Origin: Nocardia sputorum
GTDB taxonomy: Bacteria; Actinomycetota; Actinomycetes; Mycobacteriales; Mycobacteriaceae
Length of the DNA stretch: 64,000 bases
Reading direction: 5' to 3'
Assembly: GCF_027924405.1 (NCBI RefSeq)
Contig: NZ_AP026978.1
Coordinates: 6,076,001-6,140,000, forward strand
Below the pieces are notes generated by a model, which worked only from the letters and a program-made list of their open reading frames with translations, was not told the origin of the DNA and made no database searches. Below, in pieces: positions 15,834 through 25,300 of this stretch (its first letter is position 1; the number at the start of each line of letters is the position of its first letter). Position numbers and translations under genes: made by a program.

Positions 15834-17275
15834 AAAACTCTCCTGGGCGGCCGGCCTTCGCCCTGACGGCGGTGGCCGTCGCGCAGTTCATGGTCGCGCT
15901 GGACCTGGCGGTGGTGAATGTCGCGCTGCCTGCCATCCGCGCGGATCTGGGCTTCGCTCCGGTCGATCTGGCGTGGGTGGTGCACGTCTACGCGCTGACC
16001 TTCGGCGGGTTCCTGCTGTTGGGCGGAAAGGCGTGCGACCTGTTCGGGCGGCGCAGGTTGTTCACCACCGGGCTTGTCGTGTTCGGCATCGCCTCCCTGG
16101 CGGGCGGGTTCGCGCAGGAGCCCTGGCACCTCGTCGCCGCGCGGGCAGTCCAGGGTCTGGCCGCGGCGGCCGTGGCTCCCGCCGCGCTGGCCACATTGAC
16201 CACGACGTTTCCGGAAGGTCCCGTCCGGGTGCGAGCGCTCGGCGTATGGAGCGCGGTGAACGCGGCGGGCGGCGCGATCGGCGTGCTGGTGGGCGGATCG
16301 CTGACCGAGTACGCCAACTGGCGCTGGGTGATGCTGATCAACGTTCCGATCGTGGTGATCGCGGCGGTCGCGGCGGTGGCCGGTGTGGCGGCCGATCGAG
16401 TGAGCGGCCGAGCGCGGATCGATGTGCCGGGCGCCGTCCTCGCCACCGGCGGAATCGGTTTGCTGGTCGTGGGCGTGGTGCGGACCGAACACTACGGCTG
16501 GCTCTCCGCCGCCACGGCCGTGACCCTCGCGTCCGGGGTGGTGCTGCTCGCGGCCTTTCTCGCGGTGGAGGCACGGACATCGACGCCTTTGGTTCGGCTC
16601 GGGCTGTTCGGCAACCGCTGGGTGGCGGGCGCGAATCTCTTCGTATTCTTCGCCGCCGCCGGGCAATTCAGCGCATTCTATTTCCTGTCGCTGTACCAGC
16701 AGCAGGTGCTCGCCATGAGCGCGGGCGCGACGGGTGCGGCTTTCGTGCCCTTCTCCCTCAGCGTCATCGTCGGCACTGTGGTGGCCACCCGCGTGGGCGG
16801 GCGCCGCTCCCCGAAAGCGGCGCTCGTTCTCGGCGGGGCGCTGACCACGGCCGGGATCGGCTGGTTCGCCTTCATCAGCGTCGACGGCAGCTTCGTCGCC
16901 GATGTCCTCGGCCCTTCGCTGCTCGGCGGCTTCGGTCTCGGGCTGTGCCTGGCTCCGGTGGCCGCCGCGGCGACCATGGGCGTCGTGCCGCAGGAAGCGG
17001 GAATGGCTTCCGGCGTCTTCAACAGCGCGCGGCAGCTCGGCGGGTGTGTCGGGGTAGCCGTGCTCGCCACGGTCGCGGCGGCGCGCACCGGCGACAGCAC
17101 CGCGCCCGCGGCGCTGAACAGCGGTTACGCGCTCGCGTTGTGCTGTGCAGCGGGACTTTTCGCCGTGGCGAGCGTCGTTGCCGCGACTGTGCTGCCGAGG
17201 ACGAGCCGTGTGAGTCCCACGGCCGGAGCAGACCTGATGCGGCCGGAAGCCGAAATGTCCGCAGCGCGCCCATGA
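15827..17275 (+). CDS. MFS drug exporter, DHA2 (14-TM) family
   Basis: The 482-residue membrane protein starts FALTAVAVAQFMVALDLAVVNVALPAIRADLGF, with the DHA2 motif C region (LDxAVVNVALP) and the motif A-like loop GGKACDLFGRRRLF. It ends with the last helices (GYALALCCAAGLFAVASVVAATVLP) and a short cytoplasmic tail. About 14 hydrophobic segments are visible, fitting proton-coupled efflux of drugs or other small hydrophobic compounds. It is controlled by the divergent TetR. Substrate unknown. Confidence 0.9.
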   Translation: MYKNSPGRPAFALTAVAVAQFMVALDLAVVNVALPAIRADLGFAPVDLAWVVHVYALTFGGFLLLGGKACDLFGRRRLFTTGLVVFGIASLAGGFAQEPWHLVAARAVQGLAAAAVAPAALATLTTTFPEGPVRVRALGVWSAVNAAGGAIGVLVGGSLTEYANWRWVMLINVPIVVIAAVAAVAGVAADRVSGRARIDVPGAVLATGGIGLLVVGVVRTEHYGWLSAATAVTLASGVVLLAAFLAVEARTSTPLVRLGLFGNRWVAGANLFVFFAAAGQFSAFYFLSLYQQQVLAMSAGATGAAFVPFSLSVIVGTVVATRVGGRRSPKAALVLGGALTTAGIGWFAFISVDGSFVADVLGPSLLGGFGLGLCLAPVAAAATMGVVPQEAGMASGVFNSARQLGGCVGVAVLATVAAARTGDSTAPAALNSGYALALCCAAGLFAVASVVAATVLPRTSRVSPTAGADLMRPEAEMSAARP

Positions 17276-17375
17276 AGAGCGAAATACCGCCTGCGAGCCG
17301 GAACGGGTCGGATCGCCACCGAGCCGCACTCGATCAACCCGAAAGTTTCACCCATCGCAACGAGAGGAACCCATC

Positions 17376-17765
17376 ATGAACCAGGCCCCGATCGACTTGT
17401 TCGGCCGCGCCATCCGTTTCTGCCACGACGGCCGCGTAGCGGCCGGTGAACGGCGGATGAGCAGCGGCGACGGCGACTGGCAACTCGCGACGTTCCATGT
17501 CGAATCCGACGCCGACGTGCATGCCGATCATTGGGAAGTCCACCCGAGCGGCGATGAGGCGGTGTGCTGCTTGACCGGCGCGCTGCGCCTCTACCTGCGA
17601 CCCGAGCGGCCCGGCGACGACGAATCGATGGTGCGCCTCACCGCGGGCACCGCTTTCGTCGTCCCCCGCAACCGCTGGCACCGCATCGAACTCGACGAAC
17701 CGTCCGACATCATGTCCATCGGGCTGCGCCACGAAACCCGGCAGGAGCCCGTCGCCGCGCGGTGA
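17376..17765 (+). CDS. Cupin-domain protein
   Basis: The 129-residue protein has a single cupin barrel. Motif 1 appears as ADHWEVHPSGDEAVCCLTGALRLYL, with the H-x-E/D-type ligands partly changed. Motif 2 is RLTAGTAFVVPRNRWHRIEL (P.....HR). Metal binding is plausible but not certain. ATG at 17376 has GAGAGGAA upstream. It lies about 100 bp after the exporter, possibly in the same transcript, and ends before a hairpin. Confidence 0.75.
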   Translation: MNQAPIDLFGRAIRFCHDGRVAAGERRMSSGDGDWQLATFHVESDADVHADHWEVHPSGDEAVCCLTGALRLYLRPERPGDDESMVRLTAGTAFVVPRNRWHRIELDEPSDIMSIGLRHETRQEPVAAR

Positions 17766-17771
17766 GTCGCC

Positions 17772-17808
17772 GTTGTTCCCGCGCATGGAGCCGGTGCGCG
17801 GGAACAAC
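17772..17808 (+). terminator. Hairpin after the cupin gene
   Basis: GTTGTTCCCGCGC (17772-17784) pairs perfectly with 17796-17808 over an 11-nt loop. No T-run follows, but the stem is long and lies directly after the stop. Confidence 0.55.
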
Positions 17809-17869
17809 CCTGCACCGCAACGTCCGATTACCGCCGGTCACGCCCCTGCCGAGCGGACAGACTGGCCGC

Positions 17870-18310
17870 ATGACATCGACCACGACCGACTCGATGACCA
17901 TCCTGACCGGAATGTACGCGGCAGAGGCCGAATACCTGGCGGCCGGCGGACCGGGCAGCGCGTCGTTCGAGCTGCTGGCTCCGTTCTTCCACACCACAGT
18001 GGTGCTCCACCAGGCCGAGAACCTGCCGTACGGCGGAACCTGGCGCGGCCACGACGGCATGGAGCGGTTCTTCCGCGCCATGCGCGACACCTGGGCGCAA
18101 TTCGACCTGCTCGAGCAACGCTTCCTCGCGACCGGGGAGACCGCCGTGGTGCACACCGAGGTGCACGCCCGCGCCCGCGCGACCGGCCGGGAACTCACCT
18201 TCGCGATCCTGCAGACGATCGGCTTCACCGACGGGCGCATCGCCGAGGTGCGTCCCTTCTATTGGGATACGGCGGCGGTCGTCGGCGTCTGCACTCCGAT
18301 CGACCGGTAA
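17870..18310 (+). CDS. SnoaL/NTF2-like protein
   Basis: The 146-residue protein reads MTSTTTDSMTILTGMYAAEAEYLAAGGPGSASFELLAPFFHTTVVLHQAENLPYGGTWRGHDGMERFFRAMRDTWAQFDLLEQRFLATGETAVVHTEVHARARATGRELTFAILQTIGFTDGRIAEVRPFYWDTAAVVG. This is the SnoaL-like fold pattern (helices, then a curved sheet ending IAEVRPFYWD). Such proteins include small isomerases, cyclases and binding proteins; no substrate can be assigned. Its end overlaps the end of the convergent membrane-protein gene by 52 bp. Confidence 0.75.
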   Translation: MTSTTTDSMTILTGMYAAEAEYLAAGGPGSASFELLAPFFHTTVVLHQAENLPYGGTWRGHDGMERFFRAMRDTWAQFDLLEQRFLATGETAVVHTEVHARARATGRELTFAILQTIGFTDGRIAEVRPFYWDTAAVVGVCTPIDR

Positions 18311-19392
18311 TCCACCGCGGCAACGGCTCCCGGCCATAGCCGGGCCAGTTCCAAAAGAAACCGGAACTCCGCCGCACGATCGCGAACCTCGGCCTGCGCT
18401 GTACCCGCGACGGCGGAGTTCGAAGCCGGCGTGCTTCCGTCGCGCTTGGCTCGCACGGCCAGCGCGACCTGAAACGCATAGTGGCGCACGTCGTTGTCGA
18501 TCGACTCGGGCGAGCCGGGCTCGGACGAGGCGGCCACATATGGCTTCAAGTGCAGCAACGCGTCCCAGATCTCGACGGTCATCCGGTAGAGCTGGGACGT
18601 GGCTTCCCTGGGCGCGGAGTGATCCTCGGCCAAGACCACTTCGGGCACCACGGCGGTGAGGTCTCGCCACAGCGGCCGCAGCCGACGGCAGGCACGTCCG
18701 GTCCGATCCAAGCCCGCCCACGCCATCAGCGCGGCGACCAGCGGAATCACCGCCAACAGGGTGACCGCCGAGAACGTGAGGACCGCCGCGACCGCCCACA
18801 CCTTTCCCGGCTCGCTGGGCCGCGTACCGGTGAGCGAGCGACCGACCATGATCGTCATCGAGATCAACCAGTAGACCGAGAACGCGAGCAACACAGCGAA
18901 GGTGAGCTTCTCCCGCACCGCGACGCCTCTGGCGCGCAACTCGCGAACGCAGGCACGGCCGAAAAGCAAGCCACAGAACGCCCCGGGAAGCGCCGACAAC
19001 GTCCAGACGACTTCGACGTAGTCGATCCGCCAGGCCCACTGCAGGACCGGTGCGACGACGATCAGCGAAACGGCGACGGCAGCCGCCGTCGCATCGTATC
19101 GCCGCTGCCGCCGGTGAACGGTTGCCACATCGGCACCGTCGACGAGCCTGGCCAACCCGTAGAAACTGGCGAGTGCCAGGAGACCACAGCCGAGGTAGAG
19201 GCGCGGCCCGAGGTCGGGACGATGCACTGCGACGGCCACCTCGTACAGCAGCAGGCCCAGGAGGTTCCAGCTGAACGTACGGTTGATCAGCCGATCGGTG
19301 GCCGTCTCGTCGACGAGCAGCCAGCGCCCTGCGGTCATGAGCGCGACGAAGACGACAACCGACAGCACCACCGGAGCCGGAACAGCGTTCAT
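18259..19392 (-). CDS. MAB_1171c-family putative transporter, copy 1
   Basis: The 377-residue protein has about seven hydrophobic segments in its first 230 residues (VVLSVVVFVALMTAGRWLLV, LLGLLLYEVAVAV, RLYLGCGLLALASFYGLARL and others) and a soluble C-terminal domain beginning RRLRPLWRDLTAVVPEVVL, with SQLYRMTVEIWDALLHLKPY (DUF6545-like). It is clearly paralogous to the protein at 25969-27060: both share GRWLL.(D/A)(E/D)T.TDR.IN and RRLRPLWRDLTA.VPEVVL. Transport function is only a family label. The pair frames the left part of the siderophore island. Confidence 0.75.
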   Translation of the reverse strand: MNAVPAPVVLSVVVFVALMTAGRWLLVDETATDRLINRTFSWNLLGLLLYEVAVAVHRPDLGPRLYLGCGLLALASFYGLARLVDGADVATVHRRQRRYDATAAAVAVSLIVVAPVLQWAWRIDYVEVVWTLSALPGAFCGLLFGRACVRELRARGVAVREKLTFAVLLAFSVYWLISMTIMVGRSLTGTRPSEPGKVWAVAAVLTFSAVTLLAVIPLVAALMAWAGLDRTGRACRRLRPLWRDLTAVVPEVVLAEDHSAPREATSQLYRMTVEIWDALLHLKPYVAASSEPGSPESIDNDVRHYAFQVALAVRAKRDGSTPASNSAVAGTAQAEVRDRAAEFRFLLELARLWPGAVAAVDYRSIGVQTPTTAAVSQ

Positions 19393-19461
19393 CTCTATCG
19401 ACGGTATTCCGTCGCGCGGCGCGAGGCCAACTCGAGCGCCCGACCGCCGCGGCGGTCCCGA

Positions 19462-19835
19462 TCAGCGAGCCGATACCGCGGCGCTCAGGTCCGCCGCCGG
19501 ATCGGCGTCGGCCTGCTCGGCCGCCTCGTCGTAGACGCATGAATTGCATGCCGCCGCGGCCGATCGAGACCATCAGGTTCGCGAAGTTGCCGAGCCCGAA
19601 TGCGCGGTGGCGGAACAGCCCCAGGTGGAACATCGGATCGGGCACCCGGGTCTCCACCACGCAGAACGCCACGAGCAGCACGATGCCGCCGAGTACCGCG
19701 GACAGCACCCACGGGCTGGTCCAGCCGGTCGCGTGCCCACCGTAGGGCTGGATGCCGTAGGTGATGCCGGTGAGCAGCGCCGTGAGTCCGAGGCCGAAGG
19801 TGATGGTCCCCGCCGTCGCCCACCTCGGAGCGAGA
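19462..19835 (-). pseudogene. Fragment of an MFS exporter gene
   Basis: The minus strand encodes TITFGLGLTALLTGITYGIQPYGG...WVLSAVLGGIVLLVAFCVVETRVPDPMFHLGLFRHRAFGLGNFANLMVSIGRGGMQFM, an internal piece of a DHA2 exporter (about helices 6-9). It then breaks and in another frame continues to a short tail with a stop near 19462. Both the N-terminal half and the remaining helices are missing. It abuts an IdeR-like box and may be the residue of an iron-regulated siderophore exporter. Confidence 0.6.
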
Positions 19836-19853
19836 TAGGTTAGCCTTGGCTAG
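19835..19853 (+). promoter_or_regulatory. IdeR/DmdR-like iron box 1
   Basis: ATAGGTTAGCCTTGGCTAG matches the 19-bp consensus TTAGGTTAGSCTAACCTAA at about 14 positions; the left half is nearly perfect and the right half weak. It lies 26 bp before the start of the siderophore-binding lipoprotein. Confidence 0.6.
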
Positions 19854-19878
19854 CTTGCTTGGAAGGAAGGTGCGACAG

Positions 19879-20859
19879 ATGAAGTCTGTTCGGACGGGCG
19901 GCCGTTGGTCACGAGCGGCGCTGGCGGTGCTGGCGGGAGTCTTCGCTCTCGGCGTCACCGCGTGTGGCTCCGCGGAGGACGACTCGGCATCCGGCGGCGA
20001 GAAGGTGACCATCACCCACGCCCGCGGCGAGACGACCATCGAAGGCACCCCGGAGAAGATCGTCGCCCTGGGCAACCAATGGCTGGACGCCACGCTCGCG
20101 CTCGGCGTCGTCCCCGTCGGATACCTCGACAACGTCGCGATGGCGTCCAAGAGCACGCCGCCGTGGGAACCCAAGAGTCTCGAGTCGGCGAAGTCGCTCA
20201 CCACCACCGGAAACCTCGCCGAACAGGTCGCGACGCTGGAGCCGGACCTGATCCTGGTCGACCCGTTCATCGCCGACCAGAAGACCTACGACGAACTCTC
20301 CCGCGTCGCCCCGACGCTGCCCGCGCTGAGCAAAGAGGCGGTCGCGCCGTGGCAGGACCAGGTCACCACGCTCGGCAAGGTGCTGCGTAAGCCGGACGAG
20401 GCGAACAAGGCGATCGCGAAGGTGGACGACAAGATCGCCGCCATCGCCGCGGCGAACCCCGGACTGAAGGGCAAGACGTTCGCCAGTACCTGGCTGGCCG
20501 GTCCGGCGCAGCTCATGGTGCTGACCGACCCGAACGACGGGTCGTCGAAGGTGTTCGCCCAACTCGGGCTCGGCATTCCGAAGAATCTCACCGACTCCGC
20601 CGCCGATCAGGGCAGGCTCGCGCTGTCCCCCGAGCGAGTCGACGAGCTGACCGCCGATCTGTTGCTGGCCGGCTACGCCCCCGGTCTGGACGAGAGGTAC
20701 CGGCAATTGCCGGGATACGCCGACCTGCCCGCGGTCAAGAAGGGCTCGGTCGTATTCCTCACCACCCAGGAGATCAGCGCGGTGAACACGCCGACGGCGC
20801 TCTCGGTGCCCTACATCCTGGAAAAGCTGGAGCCCGCCTTCGCCGCCGCGGCGAAGTAG
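19879..20859 (+). CDS. Iron-siderophore ABC transporter substrate-binding lipoprotein
   Basis: The 326-residue product has a lipoprotein signal peptide (ALAVLAGVFALGVTAC, lipid-attached Cys29) and a class III periplasmic-binding fold: TITHARGETTIEGTPEKIVALGNQWLDATLALGVVPVGY, EQVATLEPDLILVDPF and GYADLPAVKKGSVVFLT. This is the FepB/FecB/FhuD type for ferric siderophores. The ATG at 19879 follows GGAAGGAAGG. It is preceded by an iron box and followed 38 bp later by the SagB-like oxidase gene. No FecCD-type permease or ATPase is adjacent. Confidence 0.85.
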   Translation: MKSVRTGGRWSRAALAVLAGVFALGVTACGSAEDDSASGGEKVTITHARGETTIEGTPEKIVALGNQWLDATLALGVVPVGYLDNVAMASKSTPPWEPKSLESAKSLTTTGNLAEQVATLEPDLILVDPFIADQKTYDELSRVAPTLPALSKEAVAPWQDQVTTLGKVLRKPDEANKAIAKVDDKIAAIAAANPGLKGKTFASTWLAGPAQLMVLTDPNDGSSKVFAQLGLGIPKNLTDSAADQGRLALSPERVDELTADLLLAGYAPGLDERYRQLPGYADLPAVKKGSVVFLTTQEISAVNTPTALSVPYILEKLEPAFAAAAK

Positions 20860-20897
20860 GCGGGCGCGCCCGTCAGTTCGCCCCGACAAGCGGAGGT

Positions 20898-22268
20898 ATG
20901 CGTTCTTTGCCCGCCGCCACGTATCCCCAGCAGACCAGATTCGCGTTGCGGCACGGCGTCACATGCCTGACCACCACGGCCGGTGCGGTGCTGATCGGTC
21001 CGCGGTGCGAGGAGAAACTGACCGATCTGAGCTCGGGTCGGCTCCTCGCGCTCGAAGCACTGACCCGAGGACCCGCGACGTTGCCGGAGCTGTCGGCGGC
21101 GAGCGGCGACGACGTCGGCCAACTGATCGGCAGGCTCACCGACGGCGGCTGGCTGTCGGTCACCGTGCGCGACGGCGGGCGCGATCTCTACACCATCCGC
21201 CCGTTCGGACGACCCGCGCCGCGACCGGACACTCCGCTCCCCTGGTCGGCGACGCTGTCGAAATTCGCGGTGCTACATCGCGATTCGGAAGGCTTCGTGC
21301 TCGAGCACCCGCGAACCCGGTGTGATCTGCGCATCCACGATCCGCGCCTGCTGGCGTTGCTCGACGGGCTCGGCGCGGCCGATGCCGCCGTGCCGATCGC
21401 CGTCAAAACACAGTTCGCCGACGACCTGTACCGGTGCGGATTCCTGGTGCCGGACGCGGATGCCGAGGACGACGAATTCGCCACACACGGGTGGAGTTTG
21501 CCCGATCTGTGGTTCCACCGCCGCAGCATGCCGGGCGAGCGCGCCGACTCCGTGGCGCGATTCGGTCCGACCGCGTGGGCGAAGGGCCGACTCCCGCAGC
21601 CGCCCGCGCGGAAGCCCGGGTACCCCGGGGACGCGATCGACCTGCCCGTCCCGGACCTGGCGGCCCGGCGAGCCGAGGACCCCACCCTCACCGCCGTTCT
21701 GGAGGATCGGGTGTCGACCCGGACCTTCGACGCCGCGCATCCGATCACCCTCGCCCAAGTGGCCGAATTGCTCTACCGCACCGCGCGGACTCGCGGCACC
21801 CCACCGGAGGGCGAGGAACCCGTCTCGCGCCCGTACCCCTCAGGCGGCGATGTGTACGAACTCGAGCTCTACCCGGTGGTGCGCGATGTCGCGGGACTGG
21901 CGCGCGGCATGTACCACTACGACTCGTTCGAGCACGCGCTGCGCCCCGTCGCCGCAGCGGATTCGCCCGCGGTGACACGACTGCTGGAGCCGAGGCCGAC
22001 CGTAGCCGCCCAGCCCCAGGTCCTGCTGCTCATGGCGGCCCGGGCGGGCCGGGTGACGTGGACCTACGAGCGGGGCGCCTACGCCGCCGTCCTTCAGCAC
22101 GTCGGCATCCTGACGCAGACGATCTACCTGGCGGCGACCGCGATGGGGCTGGGCGCCTGCGCGCTGGGCGCGCCGGATACCGAGGCTTTCGCCGCGGCGA
22201 CGGGCCTCGACGAACTCGAGGAATGCGCCGTCGGGAGCATGATCCTGGGGTCTGCCTTGTCCTCCTGA
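20898..22268 (+). CDS. SagB-like (nitroreductase-type) azoline dehydrogenase
   Basis: The 456-residue protein combines an N-terminal winged-helix-like region (SSGRLLALEALTRGPATLPELSAASGDDVGQLIGRLTDGGWLSV) with a C-terminal nitroreductase/FMN domain. That domain shows VLEDRVSTRTFDAAHPITLAQVAELLYRTAR, SRPYPSGGDVYELELYPVV, GMYHYDSFEHALRPV and TWTYERGAYAAVLQHVGILTQTIYLAATAMGLGACALGA. This is the SagB family, whose members oxidise thiazolines/oxazolines to thiazoles/oxazoles with FMN. In this operon the likely substrate is the phenyl-oxazoline made by NbtF, giving the aromatic oxazole of nocobactins (inference). GGAGGT ends right before the ATG, so a TTG at 20907 may be the true start. Confidence 0.75.
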   Translation: MRSLPAATYPQQTRFALRHGVTCLTTTAGAVLIGPRCEEKLTDLSSGRLLALEALTRGPATLPELSAASGDDVGQLIGRLTDGGWLSVTVRDGGRDLYTIRPFGRPAPRPDTPLPWSATLSKFAVLHRDSEGFVLEHPRTRCDLRIHDPRLLALLDGLGAADAAVPIAVKTQFADDLYRCGFLVPDADAEDDEFATHGWSLPDLWFHRRSMPGERADSVARFGPTAWAKGRLPQPPARKPGYPGDAIDLPVPDLAARRAEDPTLTAVLEDRVSTRTFDAAHPITLAQVAELLYRTARTRGTPPEGEEPVSRPYPSGGDVYELELYPVVRDVAGLARGMYHYDSFEHALRPVAAADSPAVTRLLEPRPTVAAQPQVLLLMAARAGRVTWTYERGAYAAVLQHVGILTQTIYLAATAMGLGACALGAPDTEAFAAATGLDELEECAVGSMILGSALSS

Positions 22269-22287
22269 GCGCGCCGCAGTCGCCTTC

Positions 22288-22329
22288 GGGGCGCGGCTGG
22301 TGCCGGCCACACCGCAACCGTCGCGCCCC
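22288..22329. terminator. Possible hairpin between convergent SagB-like gene and nbtF
   Basis: GGGGCGCG (22288-22295) can pair with CGCGCCCC (22322-22329). The loop is long, and the role as a bidirectional terminator rests on position between two convergent stops. Confidence 0.35.
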
Positions 22330-22372
22330 GGCGAGCCGCGAACGGTCGCGTCGTGAACGACCGCTACCCGCC

Positions 22373-25300
22373 TCACGTCTGCGCGAGGATCTCCTCGTCC
22401 GTCATCGATGCCACCTCGAGGTAGAGCCGGGCGACCGCGGGCAGCCTGCCGTCCAGGCCCTGCTGGGCTTCACGTTCCCGCAGCCGCTCCGCCAGCCGCG
22501 CGACGGTTCGGGTGGCGAACAGGTCCGCGACCAGCGCGTGATCGGCTTGCAGCCACTCGCGGACGCGGGCGATCACGGTCGTGGCGAGAACGGAATCGCC
22601 GCCACGGCCGAAGAAGTCGTCGTGCACGCCGATCGCGTCGATGCCGAGGACGGCCGCGACGATATCGGCCAGCGCGGCCTCCACGTCATCGCGAGGAGCG
22701 GTGTCCTGGTCGTCCTCGCTTCCTGGTTCCAGGAGGGCGACCACGGCACGGCGGTCCAATTTGCCGTTGGCGGTCAAGGGCATCTGCTCGAGGAACTCGA
22801 CCCGGGTGGGCACCATGTAGGCGGGCAACAGATCCGAGACCGCCGCGGTGATGTCGCCGATCTCGCCCACGTCACCCGCGACGGCGGCGACCAGCTTGGG
22901 CGCGCCCGCACCGACGACCGCGGCGACGGCATGCCGGACGCCGGGCACCGTGCGCAACGCGCTCTCCACCTCGCCCAGTTCCACGCGGTACCCGCGGATC
23001 TGGACCTGATGATCGGCGCGGCCGAGGAATTCGATCGTGCCGTCGGGCCAGTACCTGGCCATGTCGCCGGTCTTGTACCAGCGGAGGCCGTCGTGTTCGA
23101 CGAAACGCTCGGCGGTCCGCTCCGGGTCGTTGCGGTAGCCCGCGGCGACGCAGACGCCGCCGACCCATAGTTCGCCGGGCACCCAGTCCGGGCAGTCGCG
23201 GCCCGCGGGGCCGACGACCCGGCATCGGACGTTGCGCAGCGGAACGCCGAACGGCACGGTCGCCCACTGCGCGGGCGGCTCGCCGTCGACCTCGCAGATG
23301 GTGGTGTGGATGGAGGTCTCGGTCGCGCCGCCGAGACCGGCGAACCGGCAACCCGGCACCTGGGCCGACAGCCGGCGGGCCAGGTCCGCACCGACCCAGT
23401 CCCCGCCGAGGATGACGGCACGCAGCGAATCACCCAGTCGGTCACCGCCGATCTGCAGGATCATGTCCAGCATGCTGGGCACGCAGTTGAGGATCGAAAC
23501 ACGGTGGGTACGCAGCAGTTCCACCCACGCGGACGGATCGGCGCGTTGCGCCGGATCGACCGCAACGACGGTGCCGCCGACCGAGAACAGACCGAAGATG
23601 TCGTAGACCGAAAGGTCGAACTCCAGAGCGGACAACCCCAGCGCGCGATCGCCGCCGCCGACCCCGAACCATTCGTTCAGCGCATCGATGGTGTTCATCG
23701 CGCCGCGGTGTGGGATCTCGACGCCCTTCGGCACGCCGGTCGACCCGGAGGTGAAGAGCACGTAGGCGATGTCGCCGGTGTCCGGATAGACGGGCGCCGC
23801 GAGCGGCTGCGGGTGGTCACGGGCCGCATCGATGGACACACACGTGATCGGTGCGTCCATCCGAGCGCCATCGATGGTCAATGCCGTGTCGACAGCTCCG
23901 GTGCGGAGGATCTCCGCGCGACGTCCCGTCGGTTGATCGAATCCGATCGGCACGTAAGTCGCTCCGGCCGCGAGCACGCCGAGCACCGCCACCACCTGGT
24001 CCGGTCCTTTCGGCAACTGGACGGCGACCGACTCGCCGGGCCGCACACCTTCGGCGCGCAGGGCGCCCGCCACAGCCAGCGCGCGGGCGGCCAGTTCCCC
24101 GTAACTCCATTCCCCTCGCTCGTCGCCCAGACCCCACACCACCGCGGGCGCCTCGGGCTGTGCCGCGGCGTGTTCGAAGAAGCCCTGGTGCAGGCAACGC
24201 CCGCTGACCGGGCCGTCGGTGGCGTTGACCGCGGCCCGCACCTCGGCCTGGGCCACCGGCAGCCGCACGGCGGCCTCCGCGTTCCATCCTGCCGCGCCCT
24301 CGCCGAGCCGTCCGATCGCCGCGCAGTAGCGGGCGAACATGGCGTCGATCATGCCCTCGGGGAAGGCCGACGCGCGCACATCCCAGTTCAGCAGCAGTCC
24401 GCCGCGAACTTCGGTGACCTGCGCGTCGAGCAGCACCTGCGGTCCCTGCGAGATGATCCACACGGGTTCGCCGAAGGTCTCGGTGACCTTGCCGGCGAAC
24501 AGTTCGCCGAGGTTCAGCGCGCTGGTGTAGACGACCGGGGCGAGCACGGGCTCCCCGCGATGCCTGCCCAGGTCGCGCAGCACCTCGAGCCCGGAATAGG
24601 CCGTATGCGCGCCGCTTTCGTGCATGCTGCGTTGCAGCGCGCGGGCACGGTCGGTGACCGACATGCTCTCGGTGACGTCGACCTCGAGCATGATCGATGA
24701 TGTGAAGTCGCCGATCACCCGATCGATGTCCGGGTGCACGGGATCGCGGTGGAACAGCGGCACGTTCAGCAAGAAGCGGCTCTGCGCCGACCAACCGCCG
24801 ATGGTCTCGGCGAACACCGCAGCGAGCGCCATCGCGGGAGTGATGCCGCGTTCGTGCGCGGCGGCGAGCAACCGCTGCTTGGCTTCCGGCACCAGCCAGT
24901 GGTCGTAGCGCACGGTGCGATTCGGGTCGGCGCGCTCGCTGACCGCCACGGTGGGCAGTTCCGGTGCGCCGGGCAATTCGGGCAGCCGCTGCTGCCACCA
25001 CTGCCGGTCGCGCTCGCGGGCGGCGACGTCCTCGCGGTGCTCGGTGCGGTGCCGACGGTAGGTGTAAGCGGGGACCGGCAAGGTCGTCCCGTGGTAGAGC
25101 TCGGCCAGGTCGGAGATCAGGATCCGGTAGCTCATGGCGTCGCCCGCGAGCATGTCGACATCCAGATGCAGCCTGCTGCGGTCTCCGTCGCGCAGGGTGA
25201 GTGTGACGTCGATGGCCTGGCCGTCTTCGATGGCGAGGCGCTGGTGAGTCTTGCGATCGCGCAGTTCGGTGAGCGCGGCCTCGGCCTCCTCGGGCGACCG

